Of a stretch of 64,000 nt of DNA, positions 37,940 to 49,100 are shown piece by piece; within the stretch, counting starts at the first letter, position 1, and each line of letters begins with the position of its first letter. Location of the stretch: NCBI GenBank assembly GCA_964035795.1, contig OZ038321.1, positions 9,007,446-9,071,445 of the forward strand, read 5' to 3'. Under the pieces are notes generated by a model. It had not been told where the DNA came from, ran no database searches, and saw only the letters and a list, made by a program, of their open reading frames with translations. Position numbers and translations under genes: made by a program. This DNA is from Pterobdella sp. o SKG-2022. Taxonomy: Eukaryota; Annelida; Clitellata; Hirudinida; Piscicolidae.

Positions 37940-40900
37940 GAAATAAATGTATGTACCATATTTATCTTTCTGAGAAGGGTCAAGCTCTTGAAGATTATAT
38001 TGTTCAAACACAGAAGATTTTGTCGTGGAAAAAGATGCTTTTTTCGCAACGTCATTATCATCGTCATCATAGTGTTCATCTTCGCTATTATTATCATTAT
38101 AATTATCATCATTATAAGTAAGAGATAAGTTTTTTTCAGTTATTTGGCGGTTTGATGCAGCATCAGACACCATGTGACCATCAGGAAGCAAACCCTTAGT
38201 TCCACTGTTTTGTTTCCTCTCACTGGAGTCCTGATGGTAAGCATGGGAGAACTGAAACGCCGAAACACTTCCACCCTCCATGAAAGAGCTCGCCGGGTTA
38301 TTGTTTGTGTTGTAATTCAAAACGTTTTCATTTTCGGATTCTTTAGAATGAATTTTTACATAATTAACTCTTTCCAGAAAAAGCCTTTTTGCAGAATCAT
38401 ACAATTGAAGGTCCAGGTCGATTCTTTGTCGTAGAAGTGTTGAACTTGAAGATGTTAGGTTTATTTTGCTGGCGTGAGTATCAGTGCTTTGTGTGAAATT
38501 TGTATTGAATTTTAAACCAAAGGTGAACTCGAACAATAACCTGAATTCATATAAAAAAAATAAAAATATTTATCTATTTTAAATGTTTTGAAAGAAAATA
38601 ATAGAAACAAAACAGTCACTGAGTTTCGGCTTGATATTCTGTGAGTCCAAAGAAAGGCATGCTTTTGAGGTTGCGCATGGCACTCTGCAGTAAAACATTC
38701 TTCCAATGAACCTCTTCAGACGGATCTGGTCTTTAAAATATTCATATCAAAAAATTATTTATCGATGTAAATGTAAAATGTCGAAAAATTTCAAAGTAAA
38801 CACATTGGGAAAAAGCTTTCAATTTATATTATTTGAATAATTGAAAAACACACTCTCATAAAGATTGCACACAAAAGCAAGCATAAACCTTTTGTAACAG
38901 TCGACGAGGGTGAGGTCGGCTAGCATCCTGGTCTGCCTGTTGTGAGCCAAGTTGTGGGGGCAAGATATGAACTCCTCTAATGTCACGTTTTTCCAATTCT
39001 TGCCTGGTGATTGGAGGAAACAGAAACGTTCATATTTCAAAAACTAAAATTTTGTATAATTACCACAATATTTGAAATCACTTCGTAAATTTCATTTTAT
39101 CAGTGTGCTTACACAGTAAAATTTTTGAATATATTCGTGTTTTAAGCGCATTTTACACAGTTTAAGTACTGTTTTGGCCTAGAAACTCTTGAAGTTAATG
39201 CCATATTAACCTTAATCGTAATTTTAGTGTATAATTGTATTTTATTGTACTGTTGAAGAGCGCTATATAAATGTATATATGGAATAAAGTGAAAAAATGT
39301 TATCTTGAATTTTAATCAAATTTCTTAAATGAAATTGTTGAAAATATAAATGAGATGTCTCTGAAAAGTTAAATGATGATTAATTTTAATTTAATAAATA
39401 AATAAAATAAATAGTTCGTAAAATAAATATGTAATATTCAAAATAACTTTTTCAAATAAAAACAGTGGAAATAAACGAGGATTTAAAATGGAAATATATG
39501 ATCAGTTAATCATTATAAAACAGGCAGGCATTTTATTATCGCAACATTTTCATAAAGTACGTATTTACACGCAACACACATGACAAAGGTTAATTCATTC
39601 AAAATAAAAATTCATGCATTCAAATAAAAACTATATAAATTTATTAAGAAAAATGAGTTTTAATGTAAGCATTGTTAACGAAAAAGTAATTGCAATGTTT
39701 CACATAATGTAAACTGTAACTAAATAATAATCTTCTTTAGCCAAAATACTAAAAATTATTTGAACACTAAAGGTAACTTTATTAAGTACAAAGCTTTGAA
39801 TTTTGACGTACTTGATAATGTTACTTTGTTAATGAAAAGCTTTGTACTTAATAAAATTGCCTTTAGTGTTCAAATAATTTTCAGTATAAACTGTAACTGT
39901 CATCATTTCAATGGTGAATGTGAGAAGCTTAAGACAAGTTTTTATTCAAGGTTTCTTATCATCCAAACATTTTGTATGCTAGAACTGAGCAAAAACGTTT
40001 GAGTCTGGATTCATAAAATAGAAGAATTTTGACGTAAAATGATACGTCTGAGACTTCTTAAGCTTGATCTCATCAAGAGAATAAATTAAAGCGGTTGAAT
40101 GCTCATGGCGATGCAGATTAAATAGCGCTAAGAAGGGTATTATTCGAAAAATCGAACACTTGATGTAAAGTAAAAGATGAATAAAAATTTATGAATTAAA
40201 AAAATATAACAGGTAGGATTTGAATTGTATAATAAAGGGATTAATAATTGAAGTCGCGACACCACTCTCCTTCTTTGCAGGATAAACGTTATCATTAAAA
40301 TCGTCTCAAGTGGTTTCATATTGGCTACAATTTTTATTTTCCTGAAACTTTTATGTTGCTAGAATTTGTCAATGAAAATCTTAGTGGTGATTGGAGGCTC
40401 TTTGATTCTTATTACATTTGTTGTCTGAATAATTTTTTGTAAAACAGTAGGAATAATGAAATGGAACATCGAATGTTAGTTGTGAGAGCCATTGTGGGTG
40501 GATTTCAACTTCATAATGCATGCATTGATCTTTAATCAATATATTTAATTACCAAGTCTTTTCGTGGTAAACATTATAATGCTACTTGTTTCATGATAAA
40601 CAATACATAACTGTTCCGATGTTTATTTAGAGAATATTTGTATTTCAAACGAAATATCACTATGACACCATTACTAGAAAAAGTTTATAACATTGAAAGA
40701 AATTATTTTAAAACATTTTAGTCGAAAAAATTGAAATAAATAAAAATATTTATTAATTACTATAGTGAATAATAGGAAAAGGACACTAATTTTTTAAAGT
40801 TGTTAGAAATGTATTTGAATATCTTTATAAAAATAAAAGCCAATTGATTTCAATACTCATCAATATGTCACATACATTAGGCGATCTAGACACTAAGATG

Positions 40901-43232
40901 AATTTAAAATTTAAATAGAAAGTTTCAAAATGTAGTGAGCCACCAAATAATATCCGTATTAGATTATACTGCTGTAGGTGTCCCAGTAGCTGGGGTATAC
41001 AGCAGTCGGCTAGTACACTTTCTCCACTCAGCTTTATTGAGTGGAACCGCATTTTTCAGGCCATAGAATTCCATATCCTTTTCAAATGGTCCTGGGCATG
41101 ACGTTGAACTGCACCCAAGTGATCCTGAGCATGACGTTAAACTGCACCAAAATCAGCGTCTCCAAATTAAGACTGCTTTTCTGTTATAACCTGGATAACA
41201 GTAGACTTCGGTAGCAGGTATCGACAAACTGATATCCTGGTATCGTTGTCAGTTGGCTTGGCGGAAGATCCTTCTTCATTGACAACGGCAAGGCAAACTG
41301 CCCAAGTGTGAGAACGGTGGTTCTTAAAATCCAATAATTTCAAGTTGGACGTTAGCTTGGGCTGGCAGTTCTATGAAAACTTTGTCCCAACTAAAAATGG
41401 CTTTCAAAAAATATTTTTACACTGAAAGTAGTGCCAGTACCCATATGCGTAATGGTAATGCTTCGGGCTTGGCTGACTCCCAAAGCCTTCAATAATGCAC
41501 ATGAAACCATATTAGATTTTAAAAATTTTTTGAGTGATGTTTGATGTTAAATTATTAAAACATCTAATTATCATCATCGTTTTGCGTCGAATTTCCCTTT
41601 TCAAGAGAGGTGTGACGAAATTTTAAGTTTCCATAAATCTCTTTCGAAAGCCTGGCTCTCTTCTAGCCCCAGTATTTCTAAATCTTTTTCCACACATTTC
41701 TTCCAGGTCTTCTTTGGCCTACAGACTGGTTTACGTCCCTCGAGGTTCATATTGTACACCCTCAGTGTCAAACTGTCCTTTGGCTTTTTCAATATATAAC
41801 CAAACCAGTTCAATCTTTGACTCCTAAGTCTGATCTCCAACCGTGGTACGCCACACATTTCCACCAAAGGATTACCTCATTGCCTGCTATACTTCATGTC
41901 AACCATTCGTCTCAGCATTTTATTTTTGTTTCTTACCAGCATTTCAACCAATTTCTGTGTTAAAGCCAATAATATTGACCATTTTATTTAGAATTAAGTG
42001 TTCCTTTTCAAGTTAAAAAAATTTTCGTTTTTAGAGAAAAATGGGTTAAAATAAGACTTGAAAATTAAGCTTTATTGATGGCAAAGGCTGATTAATGATG
42101 ACCAAGCTGAATCTACTGTGAAACATTCCACAGTTTATTATATGAAATAAGAGATAAGTTTGTGGGCTTTTTTCAAAATGTCCAAAAAATTTACTTTCAA
42201 TAATGAAATGTAAGATTTAATGAAATTTTTATAATGAGGGTAAGATATAAAATTTTAGTTGCAAAGTTTGCAATTTAATGAATAGAAAAATCATTTTGTC
42301 ATATCTGGAAGAATAGTTTTGTTTTCCAAGTGTTAACTAACTCATAAAAAACTCTGATTAGATTTTTTAAGTATTTTTTTCTAAACTTCAAAATTCAGAC
42401 AATCTCATGTTTAAAAAAAATCAGAATTTTAAGACTACATAATTTAAAGTCATGATCCTTTATCACTTAGTTTCATTCATGGGTTGAAAAAATCATGAAA
42501 TAAATTACCTTCATAGCAGAAAGGTACTTCCTGTCTGGTGGCTTTTCTGCCATTGCACCTCAAGGGGGCAGTTGCCCATGTGCTGCCTCGAGAAACATGT
42601 CTCCATTCACTCAAATATCGGTTTACAGGCTCTCGAAGAATTGTCATATATAGAAGTCTGTTTTAGTTTTTTGGAAATTTTGTAAAGTTTGAAATTTTAA
42701 ATGAACAGATTTGTAACCGTCTATCTCTGATTAAGCCATCTTCATGGTTAAGGTATTTAGGTGCACACACTTGCAATTCTGTCCAATCAGCATGTAGGCC
42801 ACAAACCCAACCTGTTGAGTAACGACTCATAACCCATTGAAAACTTTTAGCATTTTTACAATGGCATCTTTTTTCAGTTTTTGCACAATGACAAGTTGCA
42901 TCTTGAAAATTAGAATCACCAACTAAATGCCGTCCAAAAGTGGAACCTCCTGTTTTTTGAATATGTACAAAAATGAAGACGTCATGGCTAGTATCAAATT
43001 TAATTCGTTTGTCGAGGTCGTTTTTATTAAAGCTTATTAAACTAGAATTCTTTTTAGCGAGTAAAGAAACAAATGCTGGAGTATCCGATTTTACATTTTC
43101 AAGAGAAACTTTGTTCAACCGGGAAAAATAATTAAGCACAATAATGCTTGCGGTGCATAATAACAAGACAAAAAAGCTGATGCATTTAAATTTGTTTTTA
43201 CGTCTTTCAAAAACCTTTAGAATATAAAACAT
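37937..43232 (-). CDS. HS6ST: Heparan-sulfate 6-O-sulfotransferase, five exons
   Basis: Exons on the minus strand: 43232-42718, 42657-42509, 39003-38889, 38730-38620 and 38540-37937; they join in frame to 497 residues. It is a type II Golgi protein with one TM at about residues 17-36. The 5' PAPS-binding motif is FVHIQKTGGSTFGRH (about 89-101), followed by the Cys-rich CHCAKTEKRCHCKNA and STGWVCGLHADWTEL. Exon 2 carries the 3' PAPS-binding region LREPVNRYLSEWRHVSRG. Exons 3-5 carry HNLAHNRQTRMLADL, LKSMPFFGLTEYQ and LFEFTFGLKF. It transfers sulfate from PAPS to O6 of glucosamine in heparan sulfate. The C terminus is extended, ending in an Asp/Glu/Asn-rich tract. The exon 1 donor (ACG|gttaca) is weak but gives the right frame. 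Intron 2 (3.5 kb) holds repeat debris. Confidence 0.93.
39749..39884. repeat. 49-bp inverted repeat with 38-bp spacer
   Basis: Arms 39749-39797 and 39836-39884 are reverse complements with about three mismatches (core ATTATTTGAACACTAAAGG). The direct repeat TAAACTGTAACT at 39710-39721 and 39887-39898 brackets the structure. It lies in HS6ST intron 2. Probably a foldback element or an inverted duplication. Confidence 0.85.
40950..41481. mobile_element. Non-autonomous RTE-LINE derivative: 3' hairpin plus inverted 5' UTR
   Basis: 40950-41080 matches the minus-strand 3' end of the LINE at 47838-51352 (TACTGCTGTAGG, CCCAGTAGCTGGGG, TATACAGCAG). From about 41088 the sequence matches the same LINE's 5' UTR but in the opposite orientation, including two copies of the CCTGGGCATGACGTT unit. 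All coding sequence is missing. The inversion resembles a twin-priming product. Confidence 0.8.
41601..41960 (-). mobile_element. LINE C-terminal fragment
   Basis: Minus strand reads KMLRRMVDMKYSRQ, then a stop, then VPRLEIRLRSQRLNWFGYIL and RPKKTWKKCVEKDLEILGL, ending at a TGA near 41601. This is the usual post-RT tail of endonuclease-encoding LINEs. No RT core is present; it lies in HS6ST intron 2. Confidence 0.75.
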
Positions 43233-44429
43233 TTTGAAATAAAATTCAATAAGAAATAACAGAACGGAATCATTAAAATTATTTGTTGAGCCTTTTAAAG
43301 AACTTATGAATTCAATTATGAAACGTTTAAATGTGAATTTATGTTTTATAACATAGATATTTATAAAACTATTTTTAGATAGACTATGATGAAATACTTA
43401 ATTCAGTTTCTTTAAATTTTCAAAAAAGTCATATCGAGATTCTAACTTACACCATAGACAATTATTCTGCAGCAGTTTATTGAGAATAATTATTTCAAAA
43501 TTCGCCAGTCTATAATGCATGAAATGAAAATGTTATTTTTTTCAAGCTTCTCAAAGTAAATGAATTATTACTCTCTATTAAACTATAAGTTGTCATACGA
43601 ACTCCAAAACCTTTTTTCTACTCAAAAATATTTTCATTAAAGCATTAGAAAAATTGTTCAAAAGTTTTTTCAGCTGTTATTTTTTTCAAGCTTCTCAAAG
43701 TAAATGAATTATTACTCTCTATTAAACTATAAGTTGTCATACGAACTCCAAAACCTTTTTTCTACTCAAAAATATTTTCATTAAAGCATTAGAAAAATTG
43801 TTCAAAAGTTTTTTCAGCTGCGTGAAACATTTTTTCATGAAGTTTCAAAACATACCACAAACCGAAACGGATGAAAATTAGCTTTCCATTAAAGCGTTGG
43901 GTTTGCTTAAATAACTCAAAAATATCCAAACTGAAAAAAAAGCTCTTATGTTGAGTTTTCGAAGTGTGGTCGCCTATGTGTGTCCGAATTTGTTTTACGA
44001 GCTCATAGACTCATTGACGTCTTAATCGACTACTATTGACCTTATGTACACGATATTTTCTTACATATGTATGCATAAATAGCTACGAATTGGGTTTTCT
44101 GTAACGTAATGATTATGTTTCACAAAGCGCTATATCTTGTAAATGAAAAAAATAACCTGTTAAAAAAACGACTTGTCTGTGCTTAAAACAGAATCTCAAA
44201 ATGGAATAGAAAAAACTGCTTCATTAAACGTTGCAATCAATTTTTTTGCGAGAGAGGGGGTGAAAAGGAAAAGCAACTGAAAAAGGAAGACGCATGTACC
44301 GAAGACTGAACAACGAGATCAAAAGAAAGAATGAAAAAGCATAAGAAATTAAGTTCAGGGATCGATGTTTCAAAATTAATATGCTAGGAAGGAGAGGGCA
44401 ACTAGGTCTCATTTAGCAAGAAGTTGAAG
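43233..44429. other. HS6ST upstream region
   Basis: Promoter side of HS6ST. AT-rich; it holds the 144-bp tandem duplication listed separately and nothing else recognisable. Confidence 0.4.
43531..43818. repeat. Perfect 144-bp tandem duplication (2 copies)
   Basis: 43531-43674 and 43675-43818 appear identical over all 144 bp, about 300 bp upstream of the HS6ST start codon. The identity implies a recent duplication, or an assembly artefact. Confidence 0.95.
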
Positions 44430-45532
44430 TTCTAGCTTTATGAGCAAAAGTAGTGAAAAAGAGATGGTTGCTATTTTGAAGAAAAACGGTGGTTTGCTAA
44501 CCGAACAGAAGACCATGAAGGAAAGATGGAAAATTCACATTTAGCTTCTTTTAAATACTAAAAACAAACCGGCTAGCTTATAAATGGGAAATGAATCACG
44601 TGTTGATAGAGGTTGTCTAAAACCCTTGCTTATTACCAGCGAAGTAAAGTTGGCAATGAAAAGGATGGTGAACAGCAAGCCGAGGATGTGATGGCCTATC
44701 TGCAGAATTTCTACACACTTCAAGTAAAGAACCATTAAACGAATTTTCGAAGCTATGTCAAAAAATTTATGAATTTTGTTTGTATAACCTTAGCTTGAGT
44801 CATACTTGAACAAGTTAAAGATTTCAAGTAAGTGGGAGAATATCTTGCAAAAAATGTTTAAACCGAAAATGACAATAGAGTACGGATTGGAATAGCTGAA
44901 AATGTATTCAATACTTTAAAACTAATTTTAACAGGTGAACTCAGACAAGCGATCAAGAAGCTGGTCAAGACCCAGATGGAGAGTATGGCGACGTATCTAG
45001 CAGAAACGTCCCAGGAGAAGATTGGAAGATATAAAAATTTGGATTTGAAAAAAAAGAATGGAAAAAGTTAAGTGGACCAACAAGCTGACCAAAAGAGAAG
45101 TTTATTTTTTTTATATCGACTTTCAGTCGCCCTATATTAGTGTTTCGTTAGGGTTTTTTTTGTATAATTTTCGGCCCGCGCAGAATCGAACCCGGTTAAT
45201 TTAGATAACTAGTCTAACGCTCTACCAGCTAAGCTATGCGGGCCGACAAGAGAAGTTCAAAGCCTGACTAATCAAAATAAAAATAAATGGAATATATAAA
45301 TGGAAAAATCCAGAAGGATAGACAACATCCTACCATATAGAATCAAATGAAAATTGCTTTGAGAGAACAAAAAAAAAAGAAAAACGCCTTTAAAGAAGAT
45401 TGAGAACAAAAGTGCTGAATGATGTGATGGAAGAGGATTTTGAGGTAATGAAAAGAAAGGCAGAAAAGTAGGAAACAGCTTCTTGAAGAAACCTGCTTAT
45501 AGCCGAAAACTATGATACGAATGATGATGATT
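44430..45532 (+). mobile_element. LINE relic, post-RT region, with nested SINE head
   Basis: Plus-strand pieces read RVRIGIAENVFNTLKLILTG, ELRQAIKKLVKTQMES and KVKWTNKLTKREV, the section after the RT of a LINE family. After the inserted tRNA-like piece (45174-45247) it continues with MLDDVMEEDFEVMKRKAEK and ends in a GATGATGATG-type tail. Stops and frameshifts throughout. Confidence 0.65.
45174..45247 (-). mobile_element. tRNA-like SINE head (pseudo-tRNA)
   Basis: On the minus strand: acceptor GCCCGCA, D arm GCTTAGCTGGTAGAGC, anticodon stem TTAGA/TCTAA with loop CTAGTTA (AGT, Thr-like), and B-box GGGTTCGATTC. The T stem and the 3' acceptor strand do not pair properly, and the copy matches the SINE heads elsewhere. 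I therefore read it as a head-only SINE fragment and not as a working tRNA gene. It splits the surrounding LINE relic. Confidence 0.75.
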
Positions 45533-45715
45533 GTCGGCCCCTACAGCTCAATGGTTGAGCATTAGATTAATTATCTAAAGTTACCGCGTTCAATCCCGCG
45601 TGGGCCGACAGTTAGCACACTGTTCCACAGTGTGTTTTCGCTACATTAAATTTGTAGCGAGCGCTTTGATCTATGAGGAAAAGCGCTTTATAAATACTGC
45701 ATTACATTACATTAC
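45533..45715 (+). mobile_element. tRNA-derived SINE, best-preserved copy
   Basis: Complete plus copy. GTCGGCCC at the start pairs with GGGCCGAC at the end of the head. The D-arm is AGCTCAATGGTTGAGC and the anticodon loop TTAATTA (AAT). The body is CTGTTCCACAGTGTGTTTTC, the tail hairpin AGCGCTTTGATC/GGAAAAGCGCT, then TTATAAATA and (ATTAC)n to 45715. Confidence 0.92.
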
Positions 45716-46173
45716 ATGATATAAAGTTTTATAACTTTCTTCAATCAGATTTTCTTACGAGGTTTTAATGCATTGATGTGAGTGAAAGAATTTAGTTTAG
45801 TATAACAAATTAACATGTTTTAATCCCATGAACATTTTGCTAAATATAAGAATACTCATAATAACATGAGCTAAATTATTTTTAATCTCAATTTTAATAA
45901 CAATAGTTGTGTAAATAGTTTTTGAAAGAAATGAGTTTTCTGATTAAAAGCAAAATTATTAAAATTTTTATAACTTTTCTATGATAAGATATTTTTTTAA
46001 AATGAAACATCAATTAAACTCATATTAATTTGAAACTTCAATTAAAACAATAACAAACAAACTACTAAAGTTACTACAAATACAAACTTCGATTCTCTTT
46101 TAAATGCCCACCTACCAACAAAACCTTTTTAAAATTATTACTTAAATTAATATTTTCAAATGAAACATTCAAA

Positions 46174-49100
46174 ATGCATTTTTCAATTCCTACATCTGAA
46201 GATTTGACTGATTCGAAAGAAACATTCACAGTTGGTTTTCAAATTGTCGTTCAATTCATGAACAAATAGCTTATAAATAAATAAGGCACCAACCGAAATT
46301 TATGAAATTTTTCATTCAGATATATAATCTTCAAATAAATGGAGTTTATCACTGCTCATTCAGATATTCACAGCTCCATAATTTTAATACCAAAGTAAGT
46401 TTCATAAATCTATTACAAGCATTTTGTAAATTTTTAGTATATAACATTTTCTGTTTATTTATAAGTTGAAAAAAGAATTTGACAATGCCATTTTGTCAAC
46501 GTTTCCTTCAAAAAAACTTTTGTCTTTGTCTCTCACACAAAAAAAGAATAGAAGAATTGAATTAGAAAAATATATTCAAAACAGTTAGTATTTTATTCAA
46601 AATTTCAATATTATCATTCACTTCACAATATTTTATTTTTCATTCATAGTTAGTCAGATTCCAGAAATTGTGTCCAGTGATATTTTCATAAAATTTTTCC
46701 TGAATGCTCAAAAGGTTCACATACAACCAATTTAATATTTCAACTATTTGTTTTTTTTTCATCATCTTAGGAAAGTCAACAAGAAGAGGACCAAAGAGTT
46801 GAGTTGGAGGTGTTGGTGCCAGGCTCACCAAATGTTGTTGTTTTGATAGGATCCACCCAACAAACCATGCTAGTATATCAGGTTCTTCACCATTGTTATT
46901 TGATTCAGATAATTTTACTCATTTTATCAGTGTAAATCCAGCATTACTTTATTGGTTGATACAATAATTAATGAGCTTGATGAAAATTCTAATTAAAATA
47001 AAGTAAAAATCTTTATTAAAATTCCAGTATTTTTATAAAAATAAATTTCAAAATGAAACTGTTTCATAGATTCGTTTTTTGAATTTACTAGTTTATTTAA
47101 AAGCTGTGATGTGATCAAAAAAATATTTTAACTTAGAAGCTTATGAATACACTGAAATGAGACAATTAAAAATTTTAAGTGTACAATTATGCTTATGGTG
47201 TGGAAAATTACAAGAATAAACATAATCCACTCCAACTAAGAGCATAATATACTTCTAGTTGTGTTTCAATGTATATTTTAAGCATATTTATTATCATTCA
47301 TTTTATAATCATTTATACATCTCCAAATGTAAACTAGATGAATTTTTTTTTATATTTAAAGTTTTTCATAGTTTTAATTATTTCAAACTTAACTTAACAT
47401 TTTAAAATCTAAACAGGAAGTAGTCAACAAAATAGACTTGCCAAAAGCATATAGACCTTTCTTCAGCCTGTTTCTTGTTCATTATGAAGCGGACGAGCAA
47501 TTCAAAAGTTATTCACATTTTTTTACATTTTTCTTTATTTTTTAATACTGATTCAAAAATAAAAATAAATGAAGTTTTTTTAAATTAGACTCAATAGTTT
47601 TAATTCCTCAAACTCCATGAACTTCATTTCAAATATACTTTATGAATTCCACTCAGTTCACATTAATTAAAACAACAACAACACACCAGTAATCAGAAGG
47701 TTGCAAGGTTTTGAGTCTCCATACATATCACTCAAGCACACCAAGGTAGCACAAGGCAGTGTGTCCATCAGCCTGAGAAAGACGTGCGTGACTCATTTCT
47801 GTTGCCGTTTATTATTTCAATAGTTTCGTATAATAAAATAATAATAATAATATCCATATTAGATTATACTGCTGTAGGCGTCCCAGTAGCTGTGGTATAC
47901 AGCAGCCGGCTAATACACTTTTTCCACTCAGCTCTATTTGAGTGGATCCGCATTTTCCAGGCCATAGGATTCCATATCCTTTTCAACACAACTCAGCCAA
48001 GTTTTTGCTGGTCTACCACGCGAATGACCTTCAGGCAGAGGAAGTTCGAGCATGTCTTTGATACACATGGACGAACGTCTCACGTGACCATACCAACGAA
48101 GACGACGGCTCTGTAGCAGCGTCCTTATGTCTAGAATTTTGAGTTTTTTGAGGAAAACTGATGATAGACTTCTATCATTTGGCTTAACGCCACATATCTA
48201 GCGGATCATAGACCTATCGTTGCGCTGTAGCCTTTGCAAAACAGCAACTGTTGGAGCCCAGTTTTCCTTGCCATATAACAAGGCAGAACGCACACAAGCT
48301 GTGTATAATTTGCCACGAAGTTCCAAGGTGATGTGTTTAGAGGTCAATATGGGCAACAGTTTTTTAAATTTTCTTGAACATCTGGTGATAACTGCCAGTT
48401 CACAACCTCCATCTGCACACAACATATCACCAAGGTAGCAAAACATCGGTTCTACATCCATTGTGGCATTACCAACAATAATTTCCTTGACAGGCCTATA
48501 ATCCAAAGGTGGCGCTAAATTGAGACAGCGAGGACATACGTAAGCCTGATCCTTCAGCCTTCCAGTCAAACCACTACATCTTTTGTGGACCCAATGAGAG
48601 CATGTCGAACAAAAAACTGAGTTGACGCCAACACCTTTGGGGCATACACTACAAGAAAAAGCTCCAGAATCCATCAAGTTTTCAGAACGGAGTAATATGA
48701 ATTTTGTTTTTTTGGAGTTCACCCGCAATCCTTTACTTTCTATTTCCAGTTTCCATTTTTTAAAATTGGATATACAATCGTCTAGCGATTCAGAGATCAA
48801 AACCAGGTCATCAGCATATAAAAGTTCCTAAAGAACACCGGTTCTTTACTCTCTAGACAAAGCTTTCAAAACAAGAATAAAAAGTAAAGGACTCAATAAA
48901 GATCCTTGATGTACACCAACATTTACACCAAACTCATCACTGAGCTGGTTATTAATACGTACTCGACTTTTTGCTCCAATATACATGCTCTGAACTACAC
49001 GAATAGCCCATTCTTCAATCGCGAGCTTTCTCATTGCCCACCAAATCACTTTGCGCGGAACTCGATCAAATGCCTTCTCTAAATCGACGAAAACAAAAAA

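Noticed and set aside
37867..37940. CRISPR-like or functional triplet array
   Set aside because: Plain AAC/CTA microsatellites; eukaryotic window.
45174..45247. Functional tRNA-Thr(AGT) gene
   Set aside because: The D and anticodon arms fold, but the T stem and acceptor mismatch and the sequence equals the head of the local SINE family.
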